Positions 20,884-31,687 of a DNA stretch of 64,000 nucleotides are shown here, in pieces (the stretch's first letter is position 1; the number at the start of each line of letters is the position of its first letter). The notes under the pieces were generated by a model. It was not told where the DNA came from. It was given only the letters and a program-made list of their open reading frames with translations, and ran no database searches. A program made the translations under genes and the position numbers. The DNA is taken from positions 806,001 through 870,000 of the forward strand of contig NZ_AP027272.1 of assembly GCF_036322805.1 (NCBI RefSeq). Reading direction: 5' to 3'. This DNA comes from Planctobacterium marinum. Its GTDB lineage: Bacteria; Pseudomonadota; Gammaproteobacteria; Enterobacterales; Alteromonadaceae.

Positions 20884-21843
20884 TCAGGCAAAAAACAAAA
20901 ACATGAGGTAGCCAACATAGCCGGATACCAGCACAGCCCCCTCCCAGCGAGTGATTTTGCGAATGCCTCGCAAACCAAAACTGAATAGCAAGAGTAACAC
21001 GGTAAAGCCCAACATGACATGAATGTCGCGGTTTGCCGCAAAGGCGTCTATTACACCGGGCGCTATCAATCCTGGCATCGCCATTACGGCGAGAATATTA
21101 AAAATGTTGGAACCGATAATGTTCCCCAGTGCCATATCGTCTTCGCCTTTCAATACTCCCGCGATGCTGGCGGCGAGTTCGGGCAAACTGGTACCGATCG
21201 CAATAATAGTCAGACCTATCATGAGTTCACTCATGCCGAAATGACGGGCGATTACGACAGCAGAATCCACCATAATGTCAGCGCTGATGGGCAAAAACAC
21301 CATACCTACTATCACCCAGAATATTGCCTTATGAGTTGGCACATCTGAGGGAATTTCTTCAGCGGTATCGGTACCGTAGGGGTCTTTGCGGTCGGCCTGA
21401 ATAGACAACCAAGTCAGTCCGCCGATAGTGGCGAAAAACAGCACCATTAAAGTAATGCCTTCCGGCAAACTCAAAGTCAGGTCAGCAAGGAACCAAGCTG
21501 CAATCAGAGACACAATTAGCAATATGGGCATTTCACGGCGAATAGTACCAGAGCTAACCATTAAGGGTTTAAACAATGCGGTGAGACCCAGTACCAGGCC
21601 TATGTTAGTAATATTCGAACCGATAGCATTACCTACTGCGGTATCGGGATTGCCTGCCATTGACGCGGTGGCAGATACCATAATTTCTGGTGCAGAAGAC
21701 CCCATCGCCACAATTGTCATGCCGATGACCATGGGGGAAATACCAAAGTTTTTGGCCATCGCCGAAGCACCATAAACAAAACGGTCTGCACTCCAGCTAA
21801 GTAGGGCCAGTCCAACGAGAAAAAGGGCTATTTGAGTCAACAT
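20884..21843 (-). CDS. yrbG: Calcium/sodium antiporter (YrbG family)
   Basis: A 319-residue inner-membrane cation exchanger of the CaCA family with about ten helices. It has two inverted alpha-repeats: GSSAPEIMVSATAS near residue 48-61 and GTSLPELAASIAGV near residue 215-230, which form the ion-binding sites. It is first in the kds-lpt-rpoN run and divergent from mlaF, an order shared with enterobacteria. The ion specificity is inferred from the family. Confidence 0.92.
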   Translation of the reverse strand: MLTQIALFLVGLALLSWSADRFVYGASAMAKNFGISPMVIGMTIVAMGSSAPEIMVSATASMAGNPDTAVGNAIGSNITNIGLVLGLTALFKPLMVSSGTIRREMPILLIVSLIAAWFLADLTLSLPEGITLMVLFFATIGGLTWLSIQADRKDPYGTDTAEEIPSDVPTHKAIFWVIVGMVFLPISADIMVDSAVVIARHFGMSELMIGLTIIAIGTSLPELAASIAGVLKGEDDMALGNIIGSNIFNILAVMAMPGLIAPGVIDAFAANRDIHVMLGFTVLLLLFSFGLRGIRKITRWEGAVLVSGYVGYLMFLFFA

Positions 21844-22302
21844 GAATAAATATCGTTCGTAAAATTGAAAGGTTGTGACAAGGGAATGGCTCTATTATGG
21901 GTACGACTTCACAAGTTTAAACTATTTGCATTGATTTGTTGAACTAAGTTTCTGTAAATAAACGATGTTTGTTCTATGCAAGTAACGAAGATTGTGTTCG
22001 ATACATTCGAATACACAAGTATCTTGGGGATACATCTGGTTACAACCGAGGATCTTTCGAAGTAATAGTATATATCTTGTAACTTTTTGATTTTGTTTTG
22101 GGTCCTTGAAAGTCGATAAAATAGTCCTATATCGGGGCTTCGGCTAAAATTAGCAGAACAATCACGTATAATATGACAAGACTGTAATCTGAAATTAAAG
22201 ATCCGGTAAATACTGACAGTTTATGGTCAGCGATATTGTATAGATACAGTTTTCGAAGAAAGATGGAACGGCTAGCAACTTTTGCGCTCTGGAATGCACA
22301 CG
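21844..22302. promoter_or_regulatory. Divergent yrbG / mlaF control region
   Basis: About 460 bp with no credible gene. A good -10 hexamer TATAAT lies at 22167-22172 on the plus strand for the mla operon; no strong -35 precedes it. An imperfect palindrome GTGTTCGA-TACAT-TCGAATACAC is centred near 22003. The rest is AT-rich without recognisable features. Confidence 0.4.
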
Positions 22303-23097
22303 ATGAAAAATCTGGTAGAAGTTAAAAATCTGACCTTCAAACGCGGTGAGCGCACGATATACCAAGATATCAGTATGTCCATCCCAGAGGGTAAAACAAC
22401 AGCCATTATGGGACCAAGCGGTATCGGTAAAACCACCATGTTAAGGCTTATTGGTGGCCAGCTTAAACCCGACAGTGGTGATGTGTTGTTTGATAGCAAA
22501 TCCATTCCGGGGATGAATCGCGCTCAGCTATACGCCTGCCGTCGTGATATGAGTATGTTGTTTCAGAGCGGTGCTTTGTTTACTGAGATGTCAGTGTTCG
22601 ATAATGTCGCGTTTCCACTTAGAGAACATACTCATTTAAGTGAAGACATCATACGTACTTTGGTATTACTAAAGCTTCAGGCTGTGGGACTTCGGGGGGC
22701 GGAAAAGCTTTATCCCAGTGAGTTGTCCGGTGGAATGGCACGTCGGGCTGCGCTCGCTCGGGCCATCGCATTAGATCCCCGGTTGATCATGTACGATGAG
22801 CCGTTTGCCGGGCAGGACCCGATTTCTATGGGGGTATTAGTAAAGCTCATTAAAGATCTAAATGATGCGCTGAATCTTACCAGCATTGTAGTTACTCATG
22901 ATGTGACTGAAGTGCTCACTATTGCCGATTACATCTACATTATTGCTGAAAAGCAGGTAATTGGTGAAGGAACGCCGGAGCAGATCAAGAATTCTGATTC
23001 AGATTTAGTGCAGCAGTTTTTGCAGGGGGAGGCCGATGGTCCGGTTCCATTCCACTACCCTGCGAATGATATACGTGAAGCTTTGTTAGGGAGTTAA
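22303..23097 (+). CDS. mlaF: Phospholipid transport ABC ATPase MlaF
   Basis: ATPase of the MlaFEDB complex, which moves phospholipids between the inner membrane and MlaC to keep outer-membrane lipid asymmetry. Walker [10 protein letters not shown], signature ELSGGMARR and Walker [14 protein letters not shown] are present. I chose the ATG at 22303 with TGGA 9 nt upstream (264 residues); in-frame ATG 22294 and TTG 22282 are alternatives. It is the first gene of mlaFEDCB-ibaG-murA. Confidence 0.96.
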   Translation: MKNLVEVKNLTFKRGERTIYQDISMSIPEGKTTAIMGPSGIGKTTMLRLIGGQLKPDSGDVLFDSKSIPGMNRAQLYACRRDMSMLFQSGALFTEMSVFDNVAFPLREHTHLSEDIIRTLVLLKLQAVGLRGAEKLYPSELSGGMARRAALARAIALDPRLIMYDEPFAGQDPISMGVLVKLIKDLNDALNLTSIVVTHDVTEVLTIADYIYIIAEKQVIGEGTPEQIKNSDSDLVQQFLQGEADGPVPFHYPANDIREALLGS

Positions 23098-23098
23098 T

Positions 23099-23878
23099 AT
23101 GGAGTTCTTGGCAAGGACAGGGCGCAACGCTATTGGCGCCATTGAAAAGATTGGCAGAGCTTCGGTGATGTTTTGGGGAGCCATAGTGGCGCGCCCAAAC
23201 CCTATGAAGTCGGTACCGCTGACCATCAAACAAATGTACGTGGTAGGCGTTCAATCGCTGTTAATTATACTAGTGTCGGGTTTGTTTATCGGTATGGTAA
23301 TGGGACTACAGGGCTATACTGTACTAGTGAATTATGGTGCAGAGGAAAGCTTAGGTCCCATGGTGGCATTGTCGCTATTACGTGAGCTTGGTCCAGTGGT
23401 TACTGCTCTATTATTTGCTGGTCGGGCTGGGTCGGCATTAACTGCCGAGATTGGCTTAATGAAGGCCACCGAACAGTTGAGCAGCCTGGAAATGATGGCA
23501 GTAGATCCGCTGCGCCAGGTGATTGCTCCAAGGCTTTGGGCGGGTATTTTGACCATGCCTATGCTAGCCATTATCTTCAGCGCCATAGGCATATTAGGTG
23601 GACACTTGGTGGGAGTCGACTGGCTGGGCGTTGATGCCGGGAGCTATTGGTCCATTATGCAATCAGCAGTGGACTTGAACGAAGATATTATGAACGGCGT
23701 GATCAAAAGTATTGTATTTGCCGTTGTGGTTACCTGGATAGCTGTATTTAACGGCTATGACTCGATACCCACATCAGAAGGGATAAGTAAAGCGACCACG
23801 CAAACGGTGGTGCATTCTTCTCTGGCCGTTCTGGGGCTGGATTTTGTATTAACCGCCGTTATGTTTGGAACTGAATAG
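23099..23878 (+). CDS. mlaE: Phospholipid transport permease MlaE
   Basis: A 259-residue integral membrane permease of the MlaE/Ttg2B family with about five to six helices. It contains the family segment [22 protein letters not shown] (only its first part is diagnostic) around residue 98-118, followed by [15 protein letters not shown]. It begins 1 bp after mlaF and overlaps the possible upstream starts of mlaD. Confidence 0.96.
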   Translation: MEFLARTGRNAIGAIEKIGRASVMFWGAIVARPNPMKSVPLTIKQMYVVGVQSLLIILVSGLFIGMVMGLQGYTVLVNYGAEESLGPMVALSLLRELGPVVTALLFAGRAGSALTAEIGLMKATEQLSSLEMMAVDPLRQVIAPRLWAGILTMPMLAIIFSAIGILGGHLVGVDWLGVDAGSYWSIMQSAVDLNEDIMNGVIKSIVFAVVVTWIAVFNGYDSIPTSEGISKATTQTVVHSSLAVLGLDFVLTAVMFGTE

Positions 23879-23888
23879 GAGTTTGAAA

Positions 23889-24356
23889 ATGAATTCTCGC
23901 AAAATGGAAATTGGTGTTGGCCTGTTTGTTTCTCTGGCGGTGGCCGCTTTTTTAATGTTGGCGCTGAAAGTGGCGGACCAAGGCATGCAAGGCTCTGGTG
24001 ACACCTATGAGCTGTATGCCAAATTCGACAATATCGGTGGTTTGAAGGTGCGCTCGGCGGTAAAAGTTGGCGGTGTGACCATCGGGCGAGTGGAAGATAT
24101 CTCGTTGGATAAAGACGACTTCACGCCTGTAGTCAAGCTAGTGATTAGCCAAGAGTATGCGGGTTTTCCTGATACCAGCTCGGTGTCCATCCTGACTTCT
24201 GGTTTGTTAGGTGAGCAATATGTGGGCTTTCAACCCGGCTTCTCTTTCGATGGCATTGAGACACTGGAACCGGGTGATTTTATAGAAGACACCAAGTCTG
24301 CCTTGGTGCTGGAAGATTTGATTGGTCAGTTCCTGTTCAGCAGAAACGACGAATAA
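23889..24356 (+). CDS. mlaD: Phospholipid-binding MCE protein MlaD
   Basis: A membrane-anchored MCE-domain protein forming the hexameric lipid pore above MlaE. The start is the ATG at 23889 with AGGAG upstream; a frame open from 23865 would overlap mlaE. An N-terminal helix (about 6-26, EIGVGLFVSLAVAAFLMLAL) is followed by the MCE domain (YELYAKFDNIGGLKVRSAVK). About 155 residues, slightly shorter than the enterobacterial version. Confidence 0.95.
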   Translation: MNSRKMEIGVGLFVSLAVAAFLMLALKVADQGMQGSGDTYELYAKFDNIGGLKVRSAVKVGGVTIGRVEDISLDKDDFTPVVKLVISQEYAGFPDTSSVSILTSGLLGEQYVGFQPGFSFDGIETLEPGDFIEDTKSALVLEDLIGQFLFSRNDE

Positions 24357-24398
24357 TAGTTAAAAAGTTTACGATTTGAGACAGTAGAGGAAAGATTA

Positions 24399-25025
24399 AT
24401 GTGGTTTAAAAAGCTCGTTTGGTTCTTGCTTTTTTCAGTGTTATCAGGGACTGCGATGGCGCAGGAAAACCCTTATAAGATATTACAAGACGTGGCTAGT
24501 ATCACCTTTGAGCGAATCAAAAATGAACAAGCTCAAATTCAACAAGATCCCGAAATACTGAAGGTTATTGTCGAAGAAGAGCTACTGCCCTACGTGGATT
24601 ATAAGTTTGCTGGTGCCAAGGTGTTGGGTAAGTACTTTAAGTCAGTTCCCAGAGAACAAATTCCGTTGTTTTTTGAAGAATTCAGAAAATATTTGATTGC
24701 CACTTATGCGGTCGCCTTGGCGCAATATGAAGATCAGGACGTTTTATTTGAGCCTGAGAAAGACTTTTCTGGTAAGAAAGCGGTAACAGTTAGAGCGGTA
24801 ATTAAAGATGACGAAAGGCCAGATATTAAGATCGCCTTTAAAGTGAGAAGAAGCAGCAAGACTAAAGAGTGGAAAGCCTATGATATGGTGGCTGAGGGCA
24901 TCAGCGTGTTGTCCAGCAAGCGCAGCGAATTTGAATCCGTTCTGCGCCAGGAAGGTATTGATAAGGTGATCGCCATCATGCAGGAAAAAAATGCTCAGAA
25001 AATTTCCGTTAAAAAAGACGCGTAA
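24399..25025 (+). CDS. mlaC: Periplasmic phospholipid shuttle MlaC
   Basis: A 208-residue periplasmic lipid carrier of the Ttg2D/MlaC family. The signal peptide is at 1-21 (ending GTAMAQ); the mature protein has the family pattern ELLPYVDYKFAGAKVLGKYF. It ferries phospholipid between MlaA in the outer membrane and MlaFEDB. The ribosome site GAGGAAA lies just upstream. mlaA is not in this window, as usual. Confidence 0.95.
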   Translation: MWFKKLVWFLLFSVLSGTAMAQENPYKILQDVASITFERIKNEQAQIQQDPEILKVIVEEELLPYVDYKFAGAKVLGKYFKSVPREQIPLFFEEFRKYLIATYAVALAQYEDQDVLFEPEKDFSGKKAVTVRAVIKDDERPDIKIAFKVRRSSKTKEWKAYDMVAEGISVLSSKRSEFESVLRQEGIDKVIAIMQEKNAQKISVKKDA

Positions 25026-25030
25026 GAACC

Positions 25031-25342
25031 ATGCTTAAACAAATCAAACAAGTTTCTCTGGCACACGACAATGGACGTTTGACGCCAGAGGGCAATCTAA
25101 CCATTGAATCGGTTCCTGCGATCGATAAGCAGTTAAGGTCAATCTTGCCCGGTCTTGAAAAGAAGGTTGTTATAGATTTAAGCCATGCAACCAGCAATGA
25201 TACCGCCGGGCTGGCTTGGCTTATTAATCTCAAGGCGACGCTTACCAAAAAAAATATCCAGTTAACACTCGAAAATGTCCCCGAGTCGTTAAAAAAGCTG
25301 AGTAAACTCAGCGATGCTGATACACTGCTGGAAATTAAATAA
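25031..25342 (+). CDS. mlaB: STAS-domain protein MlaB
   Basis: A 103-residue cytoplasmic STAS protein that binds and stabilises MlaF. Residues around the family's conserved position read VVIDLSHATSNDTAGLAWLI. It lies 5 bp after mlaC. Small size and poor conservation are typical; the operon position confirms the call. Confidence 0.93.
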   Translation: MLKQIKQVSLAHDNGRLTPEGNLTIESVPAIDKQLRSILPGLEKKVVIDLSHATSNDTAGLAWLINLKATLTKKNIQLTLENVPESLKKLSKLSDADTLLEIK

Positions 25343-25359
25343 TCGACACAAGGTTAACT

Positions 25360-25623
25360 ATGGATCCGCAACAAATAGAAGCGATTTTGAACGATAATTT
25401 ACCTCTTAGCTTTGTTAAAGCCGATGGCGACGGCTCACATTTTCAAGTGATCGCGGTGGGTGATTGCTTTGATGGCGTTTCTCGCATCAAAAAACAGAAA
25501 ATGATTTATGGACCGCTTCAAGAGCATATCTCCAGCGGTGCATTGCATGCGCTTACCATTAAAACCTTCACTGAAGCGCAGTGGCAAAAAGACAAAAAAC
25601 TAATGTTTCCTGATTTAGGCTAA
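25360..25623 (+). CDS. ibaG: BolA family protein IbaG
   Basis: An 87-residue BolA-like protein. The family works with monothiol glutaredoxins in iron-sulfur or iron handling; IbaG is the acid-responsive paralogue. Visible motifs are GDGSHFQVIAVGDCFDG and the C-terminal LHALTIKTFTEAQW. It sits between mlaB and murA, its conserved position. Confidence 0.95.
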   Translation: MDPQQIEAILNDNLPLSFVKADGDGSHFQVIAVGDCFDGVSRIKKQKMIYGPLQEHISSGALHALTIKTFTEAQWQKDKKLMFPDLG

Positions 25624-25639
25624 TCTGCGCCTGCTATAA

Positions 25640-26943
<1,304 letters not shown>

Positions 26944-26945
<2 letters not shown>

Positions 26946-28035
26946 AGCCGTTACGCAAAACCCTATCAAAGTCGCCAACGACCACGGGCACGACAATGGT
27001 TTCACCTTTGCGTTTGATTTCAAAATCCAGTGTCGTGCCGGGAAGGGTATTGGAAACTATTGATTGAACTTCGACCGCACTGTTGATTTCCGTACCACCG
27101 ACACTCATTAGTACATCGCTTACCTGGATGCCGGCTCTGGATGCCGGACTGCGATTCTCTACCGCAGTAATGATGACTCCAGCAAGTTCATGATCAACAC
27201 CTTGTAAGCCGGCGTAACCTCTGATCACTCGGCCTTTACTGATGATATCTCGCATGACTTTCTTGGCCATCTGATAGGGGACCGCGAAAAATACGCCGGG
27301 TACATCTTTGGGCTGACCACCTTCGAGGATTTTGTAATTGGCGTTGTTAATTCCCACCAAATAACCGTTACTGTCCACCAGGGCGCCTCCTGAATTGCCT
27401 TCGTTAAGCGTCGCGTCCATCTGAATAAAGTTACGATGAGTGGCAATACCCAGCTGGCTGACTTCCGAACGGCCAGTGGCACTTATGATACCTTGAGTGA
27501 TGGTTTGCCCTAAATTGTAGGGGTTACCGATGGCGAGAACCAGGTCACCCACCTGGGTTTTGTTTTCTTCGCCTTCTTCTAATTGTGGGATCACTGGTAG
27601 GTTATTGGCGTTGATTTTCAACACCGCTAAATCGGTTAACGGATCAAAACCAATAACTTGGGCTTCATGTACTTTGCTTTGCTCCGCTACAATCACTTCG
27701 ATGGTGTCCGCACCGGCAATAACATGCAGACAGGTAAGGATATAGCCGTTTTCGCTCATGATCACACCAGAACCCAACGAAGTGCGTTCTACTTCATTGT
27801 TTCTGAACATGGCGGAGCGGCGTATCGTTTTTTGGCTGTAGATATTTACCACCGCAGGGGCTGAGCGGTTTATGGCCTCTGCAAAACTCACTTTTTGCGG
27901 CATATCGCCCGGGAAGATGTTTCTTACTTGCAGTTGATTGCCATTGCGCAACTGAGGGATAAGCGCCAGCAATATTACCGAGACAACGATACCCAAAAGG
28001 GTAGATTTAATAATAAACAAAAGAGAGCTTTTCAA
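26944..28035 (-). CDS. degS: Outer-membrane stress sensor protease DegS
   Basis: Inner-membrane-anchored serine protease that cleaves RseA and so activates the sigma-E envelope-stress response. The 363-residue protein has one N-terminal helix (about 7-26), a trypsin-like domain with histidine in ILTCLHVIAGA and the serine in GNSGGALVD, and a single PDZ domain (about 260-355), which is the DegS layout rather than DegQ. The start is TTG, with GGGGA 6 nt upstream lying inside a hairpin. It follows degQ by 103 bp. Confidence 0.93.
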
Positions 28036-28041
28036 GATAAT

Positions 28042-28060
28042 CCCCGCAAATTTAGCGGGG
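28042..28060 (-). promoter_or_regulatory. Hairpin covering the degS ribosome site
   Basis: CCCCGC at 28042-28047 pairs perfectly with GCGGGG at 28055-28060 around a 7-nt loop. On the minus strand the downstream arm holds the only purine-rich Shine-Dalgarno-like run (GGGGA), 6 nt before the TTG start of degS, so folding would hide it. It could also act as a weak degQ-distal stem. Confidence 0.5.
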
Positions 28061-28105
28061 CTAAGAATAGCATTGATTCAGGATGAATCAATAATGATGG
28101 TAGTT

Positions 28106-28126
28106 GAGGGGTAGCATGTACCCCTC
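28106..28126 (-). terminator. Stem-loop after degQ
   Basis: Perfect 8-bp stem GAGGGGTA / TACCCCTC with loop GCATG, 13 bp past the degQ stop. No T-run follows on the degQ strand, so it is either an RNA-stabilising stem or a weak terminator. Confidence 0.4.
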
Positions 28127-28138
28127 TGATAAGTTTTA

Positions 28139-29509
28139 TTAGCGGATCACGACATAAAGTGAAGAGCCACCACGGCGAACGTTTAATGCCAGCACTCCGC
28201 GGTCAAAGTCTGTCAGGTAACGACGCAATTCAGCTACATTGTTGATGCGATTGCGGTTTATCCCGATGATGACGTCTCCTTGCTCCAGGCCTAAACGATC
28301 TGCATAAGAGCCCGCAGCCAATTCCGTTACTTCGACACCGGCTTCACCACTTTCAGTTTCGCCATCGGCAAAAGTGGCGCCTTGGAAGGCGGGGTGAATA
28401 TCTTGTGCTTCAACATTGGATTCATTGGAATCATCCAACACCACAGAAACCGTTTTTTCTTCGCCTTCGCGAATAATGCCAATTTCTACTTCGGCACCGG
28501 CACCTAGCGTCGCGATTTTGGCGCGTAATTCACTGAAGCTGGAAACTGCGCGACCGTTCAAGGAAACAATCACGTCACCGGCTTTCAGGCCGCCTTTATC
28601 GGCTGCTGAATCGGGTGATACCTGACTGACATAAGCACCTTTGCTGACACTTAGCTCCATAGCTTCGGCCAGACCTGAATCAACATTACCACCAGTAATG
28701 CCTAATAAGCCACGACGTACTTCGCCAAACTGAATTAACTGATCTACGAGGTTTTTCATCATATTACTGGGAATGGCAAAACCAATACCTACATTACCAC
28801 CTGTGGGAGCGACAATCGCGGTATTGATGCCTACCAGTTCACCTTTTAAGTTTACCAGCGCACCACCTGAGTTACCGCGGTTGATAGCTGCATCAGTTTG
28901 GATGTAATTTTCAAGCGCATTGATACCCAAAGCCGATGAGCGGCTTAAAGCACTGACGATACCAGATGTTACGGTTTGACCGATGCCGAATGGATTGCCG
29001 ATAGCAACAACAAAATCTCCCACACGGAGATCGTCTGAGTCGGCGAGTTTAACATCGACAATGTTATCTGCTTTGACTTGTAATAGAGCAATGTCTGTAT
29101 CTTTGTCTTCGCCGAGCTTTTTGGCTTCTAATTCTCGGCCATCGCTCAACAGTACGGTGATTTCGTCTGCGTTATCAACAACATGGGCGTTGGTTACAAT
29201 GTAGCCTTTTTCAGCATCGATAATGACGCCGCTGCCAAGGCCGGTGAAAGGCTTTTCCTGTACCTGCTCTCTGGGCGAATTTGGGCCGTAAAAATAACGG
29301 AACAAGTCCGGTACACGCTGACGGATTTTTTGCGTGCCTTCCACTGAAATACTTACCACGGCCGGTGTTGTTTTTTCCAGCATGGGTGCAAGCGTGGGAA
29401 CTTCTTCGTCTCCGAAAAAGGGCAGTGCAGCATGGCTGGTAGAGGTTATAGCTACCATCAAACTTAGGCTTATGATGCGAGTCCAGTTGGACCAGATGCG
29501 CTTCGTCAT
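28139..29509 (-). CDS. degQ: Periplasmic serine protease DegQ (DegP/HtrA family)
   Basis: Periplasmic protease/chaperone that degrades misfolded envelope proteins. The 456 residues comprise a signal peptide (about 1-27, ending SHA), a protease domain with histidine in IVTNAHVV, aspartate in DTDIALLQ and serine in GNSGGALVN, and two PDZ domains (about 255-350 and 365-455). The short LA loop and location beside degS favour DegQ over DegP. Confidence 0.94.
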   Translation of the reverse strand: MTKRIWSNWTRIISLSLMVAITSTSHAALPFFGDEEVPTLAPMLEKTTPAVVSISVEGTQKIRQRVPDLFRYFYGPNSPREQVQEKPFTGLGSGVIIDAEKGYIVTNAHVVDNADEITVLLSDGRELEAKKLGEDKDTDIALLQVKADNIVDVKLADSDDLRVGDFVVAIGNPFGIGQTVTSGIVSALSRSSALGINALENYIQTDAAINRGNSGGALVNLKGELVGINTAIVAPTGGNVGIGFAIPSNMMKNLVDQLIQFGEVRRGLLGITGGNVDSGLAEAMELSVSKGAYVSQVSPDSAADKGGLKAGDVIVSLNGRAVSSFSELRAKIATLGAGAEVEIGIIREGEEKTVSVVLDDSNESNVEAQDIHPAFQGATFADGETESGEAGVEVTELAAGSYADRLGLEQGDVIIGINRNRINNVAELRRYLTDFDRGVLALNVRRGGSSLYVVIR

Positions 29510-29582
29510 AGTTTATTTTTCTCCAATGAATTAACTCTCATAAAGACTGTGGTGATGCGCCTAAGTTCAAAAACGCCTTGCT

Positions 29583-30014
29583 CTAAGATGTTTCAGAATG
29601 TTTTTTAGCGTCACCCGCGAATAAACCAGATTGTCCTTCGGAATAATCTAAAGGCTGATAATCCGTTTTCCGTACTTTTTTGGGTTCTTTTTTCTGGGTT
29701 TTCAAGTGCAAAGTGGCTTGTTGATGGAAGTATTCCAGTTGATTCACATCTTTATCTGTGGTGGTTTCATCCACAACCACTTGATAGTGATTAAGCTGCT
29801 CTGCCAATAACGCGCATTGCTCTTGAATTTTATTGATTGAATTTTGAGTTTCGCTGATGTGCAGGTTAGCCTGCTCAGCCATGAGTTGTTTCTCTGACTT
29901 TTCTTTCGCTTCTTCACTAGCATTAGGGCGCTTGGTTTCAAACAGGGTTTTCCCGATAAATATTCCAATACCAATACCCGCAACTAACAGTAAAATTCCG
30001 ATTAACCAGTCCAT
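29583..30014 (-). CDS. zapG: Cell-division / envelope protein ZapG (YhcB, DUF1043)
   Basis: A 143-residue inner-membrane protein with one N-terminal helix (about 3-20, LIGILLLVAGIGIGIFIG) followed by a cytoplasmic coiled coil (about 30-90) and a polar tail. The family coordinates septation and envelope synthesis. It lies divergent from zapE and upstream of degQ, the conserved neighbourhood. The tail (QPLDYSEGQSGLFAGDAK) is a family-like low-complexity end. Confidence 0.9.
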   Translation of the reverse strand: MDWLIGILLLVAGIGIGIFIGKTLFETKRPNASEEAKEKSEKQLMAEQANLHISETQNSINKIQEQCALLAEQLNHYQVVVDETTTDKDVNQLEYFHQQATLHLKTQKKEPKKVRKTDYQPLDYSEGQSGLFAGDAKKHSETS

Positions 30015-30213
30015 ACAATTACCTCGCTAAATGCCCTTTTGAGCATAACACAGATTTAAAGAGTCTCTTGCAATTATGCGACTGCAAGGGGGTTTCAACA
30101 AGCCGGACTTCTGTCAAGTGCATATTAATTGTGCATTAGTGTGCATTTTTTATTTGTAAGCGCATATAATCGGCCTCCATTAATGTCACCTAAACGCGTA
30201 GGAACGTTCTGAT
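30015..30213 (+). promoter_or_regulatory. zapG / zapE divergent promoter region
   Basis: A -10 hexamer TATAAT lies near 30165-30170, about 45 bp before zapE. Upstream are three GTGCAT words close together (about 30118-30147), and an inverted TTGCA / TGCAA pair. No gene. Confidence 0.4.
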
Positions 30214-31320
30214 ATGTTGCAAATGACTCCCTGGGAAAAGTATCAACTCGATCTCAAATCTGATGATTTTCATTTTGATCCCGCTCAGGAAAATGCTGTC
30301 AAAGAACTGCAACGTCTATACGATGAACTCACCCACCCGCAACAAAAGAAGACCTGGCGAGTCAAAATCCAATCGGTGTTTGGCAAGGGCATGAAAAAGC
30401 CTACCACACAAGGTATCTATTTCTGGGGGGGAGTAGGGCGAGGTAAAACCTACCTTGTGGATACGTTTTATGATTGCTTGCCCGGGGATCGTAAAATGCG
30501 AGTGCACTTTCACCGCTTTATGCATCGCGTGCACAGTGAACTAAAGTTACTGGCCGGGAAATCGGATCCATTAAAGATTGTGGCGAAACAATTTTCTGAT
30601 GAGACAGATATTATTTGTTTTGATGAATTTTTTGTCTCGGATATTACTGATGCCATGATCTTGGGGACTCTGATGGAAGAGCTATTCGCTCAAGGCATCG
30701 TCTTAGTGGCCACTTCCAATATTGAGCCACAGGGACTGTATCGCAATGGCTTACAGCGAGCTCGTTTTTTACCAGCAATCGATTTGATAGAACAGAATAC
30801 CCGAATCGTTAATGTTGATAGCGGTGTTGACTATCGTCTGCGCACCCTGGAGCAGGCAGAAATCTATCACTTCCCATTGGACAAGGCTGCGGAGGAAAAC
30901 CTGCACCGTTATTTCGGCCAATTAGCGCCTGAATCCTGCGAATATGAAACGGCGTTGAATATTGCAGGGCGACAGGTGGAGGCCATTCGCAACGCCGATG
31001 GGGTAGTGATGTTTGAGTTCGACGTACTGTGTGGAGGGCCTCGTAGCCAAACCGATTACATGGAAATCAGTCGCTGCTATCATTCGGTTCTGCTAGCCAA
31101 CGTTAAGCAGATGAGCCAACAAGTAGATGATATCGCGCGCCGCTTTATTGCTATGGTGGATGAGTTTTACGAACGTAACGTTAAACTCATTATCTCCGCA
31201 GAAGTGGCTATTGATGAGCTCTACACCGAAGGCCAATTATCCTTTGAATTTAAACGTTGTAAAAGCCGCTTAAAAGAAATGCAATCTCATGACTATTTGG
31301 CCACTCAGCATCTGCCTTGA
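30214..31320 (+). CDS. zapE: Cell division ATPase ZapE (AFG1 family)
   Basis: A 368-residue P-loop ATPase that associates with the Z-ring; the family also includes mitochondrial AFG1. Walker A is GGVGRGKTYL (about residues 71-80), Walker B IICFDEFFVSD (about 131-141) and the sensor region VATSNIEP. It is the expected length. It lies upstream of rplM but is separated by a dispersed repeat and the rplM promoter, so the two are likely transcribed independently. Confidence 0.95.
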   Translation: MLQMTPWEKYQLDLKSDDFHFDPAQENAVKELQRLYDELTHPQQKKTWRVKIQSVFGKGMKKPTTQGIYFWGGVGRGKTYLVDTFYDCLPGDRKMRVHFHRFMHRVHSELKLLAGKSDPLKIVAKQFSDETDIICFDEFFVSDITDAMILGTLMEELFAQGIVLVATSNIEPQGLYRNGLQRARFLPAIDLIEQNTRIVNVDSGVDYRLRTLEQAEIYHFPLDKAAEENLHRYFGQLAPESCEYETALNIAGRQVEAIRNADGVVMFEFDVLCGGPRSQTDYMEISRCYHSVLLANVKQMSQQVDDIARRFIAMVDEFYERNVKLIISAEVAIDELYTEGQLSFEFKRCKSRLKEMQSHDYLATQHLP

Positions 31321-31322
31321 CG

Positions 31323-31490
31323 TGTAGGTCGACATTGAGCGCCATGGAAGGCGTGAATGTCTTTTTTGCAGGGAGCGAAAAAAGACGATGTCGACAACGA
31401 TGGAAGAACCGGTCTCAGTCGTCCGGCTCGCCGATTTATTGTTCCCGACAAAATCGGCATTCACTACCTCCGTGTAGCTCAAGCCGAACC
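31323..31490 (+). repeat. Structured dispersed repeat, copy 1
   Basis: About 168 bp that recurs at 43569-43739. It begins TGTAGGTCGACATTGAGC. Stems seen: GTCGACAT 31328-31335 with ATGTCGAC 31388-31395, enclosing GCGCC/GGCGT (31339-31343 with 31350-31354) and GTCTTTTTT/AAAAAAGAC (31359-31367 with 31378-31386); then GCCGATTT/AAATCGGC (31430-31437 with 31451-31458) and CTAC/GTAG (31464-31467 with 31474-31477). It lies between the zapE stop and the rplM promoter. A GTAG word before a foldback is a hallmark of REP-type elements, but the size and multi-arm layout are larger than a simple REP. Confidence 0.85.
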
Positions 31491-31541
31491 GCGATAGCAA
31501 AAAAGCTTAAAATTTAAGCGTGCTTTTACCAATAAAATCTG

Positions 31542-31547
31542 TATAAT
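31542..31547 (+). promoter_or_regulatory. rplM promoter -10
   Basis: Consensus TATAAT preceded by a poor -35 (GTGCTT at 16 bp). A perfect AT-rich hairpin, GCTTAAA-A-TTTAAGC, sits just upstream at about 31505-31519. The transcript would start near 31554 with a leader of about 135 nt before rplM. Confidence 0.5.
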
Positions 31548-31630
31548 TCGCGCCCTGCCCGTTAATGGCGCAATGGAATGTGTCGCAATTGAACTAACTC
31601 GAAGGGGTTTTTCGTTCAATTTTATGGCGA

Positions 31631-31660
31631 CTGTTATCAATTTGGGATAACAGATTTTTT
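31631..31660 (+). promoter_or_regulatory. Terminator-like hairpin in the rplM leader
   Basis: Perfect 8-bp stem CTGTTATC / GATAACAG with a 7-nt loop, followed by ATTTTTT, inside the 5' leader of rplM-rpsI and 28 nt before the start codon. It has the form of an intrinsic terminator, so it may attenuate the operon or be part of an L13-responsive leader. Confidence 0.55.
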
Positions 31661-31687
31661 GAATCCGATCTTTTTGGGTAAAGATTA

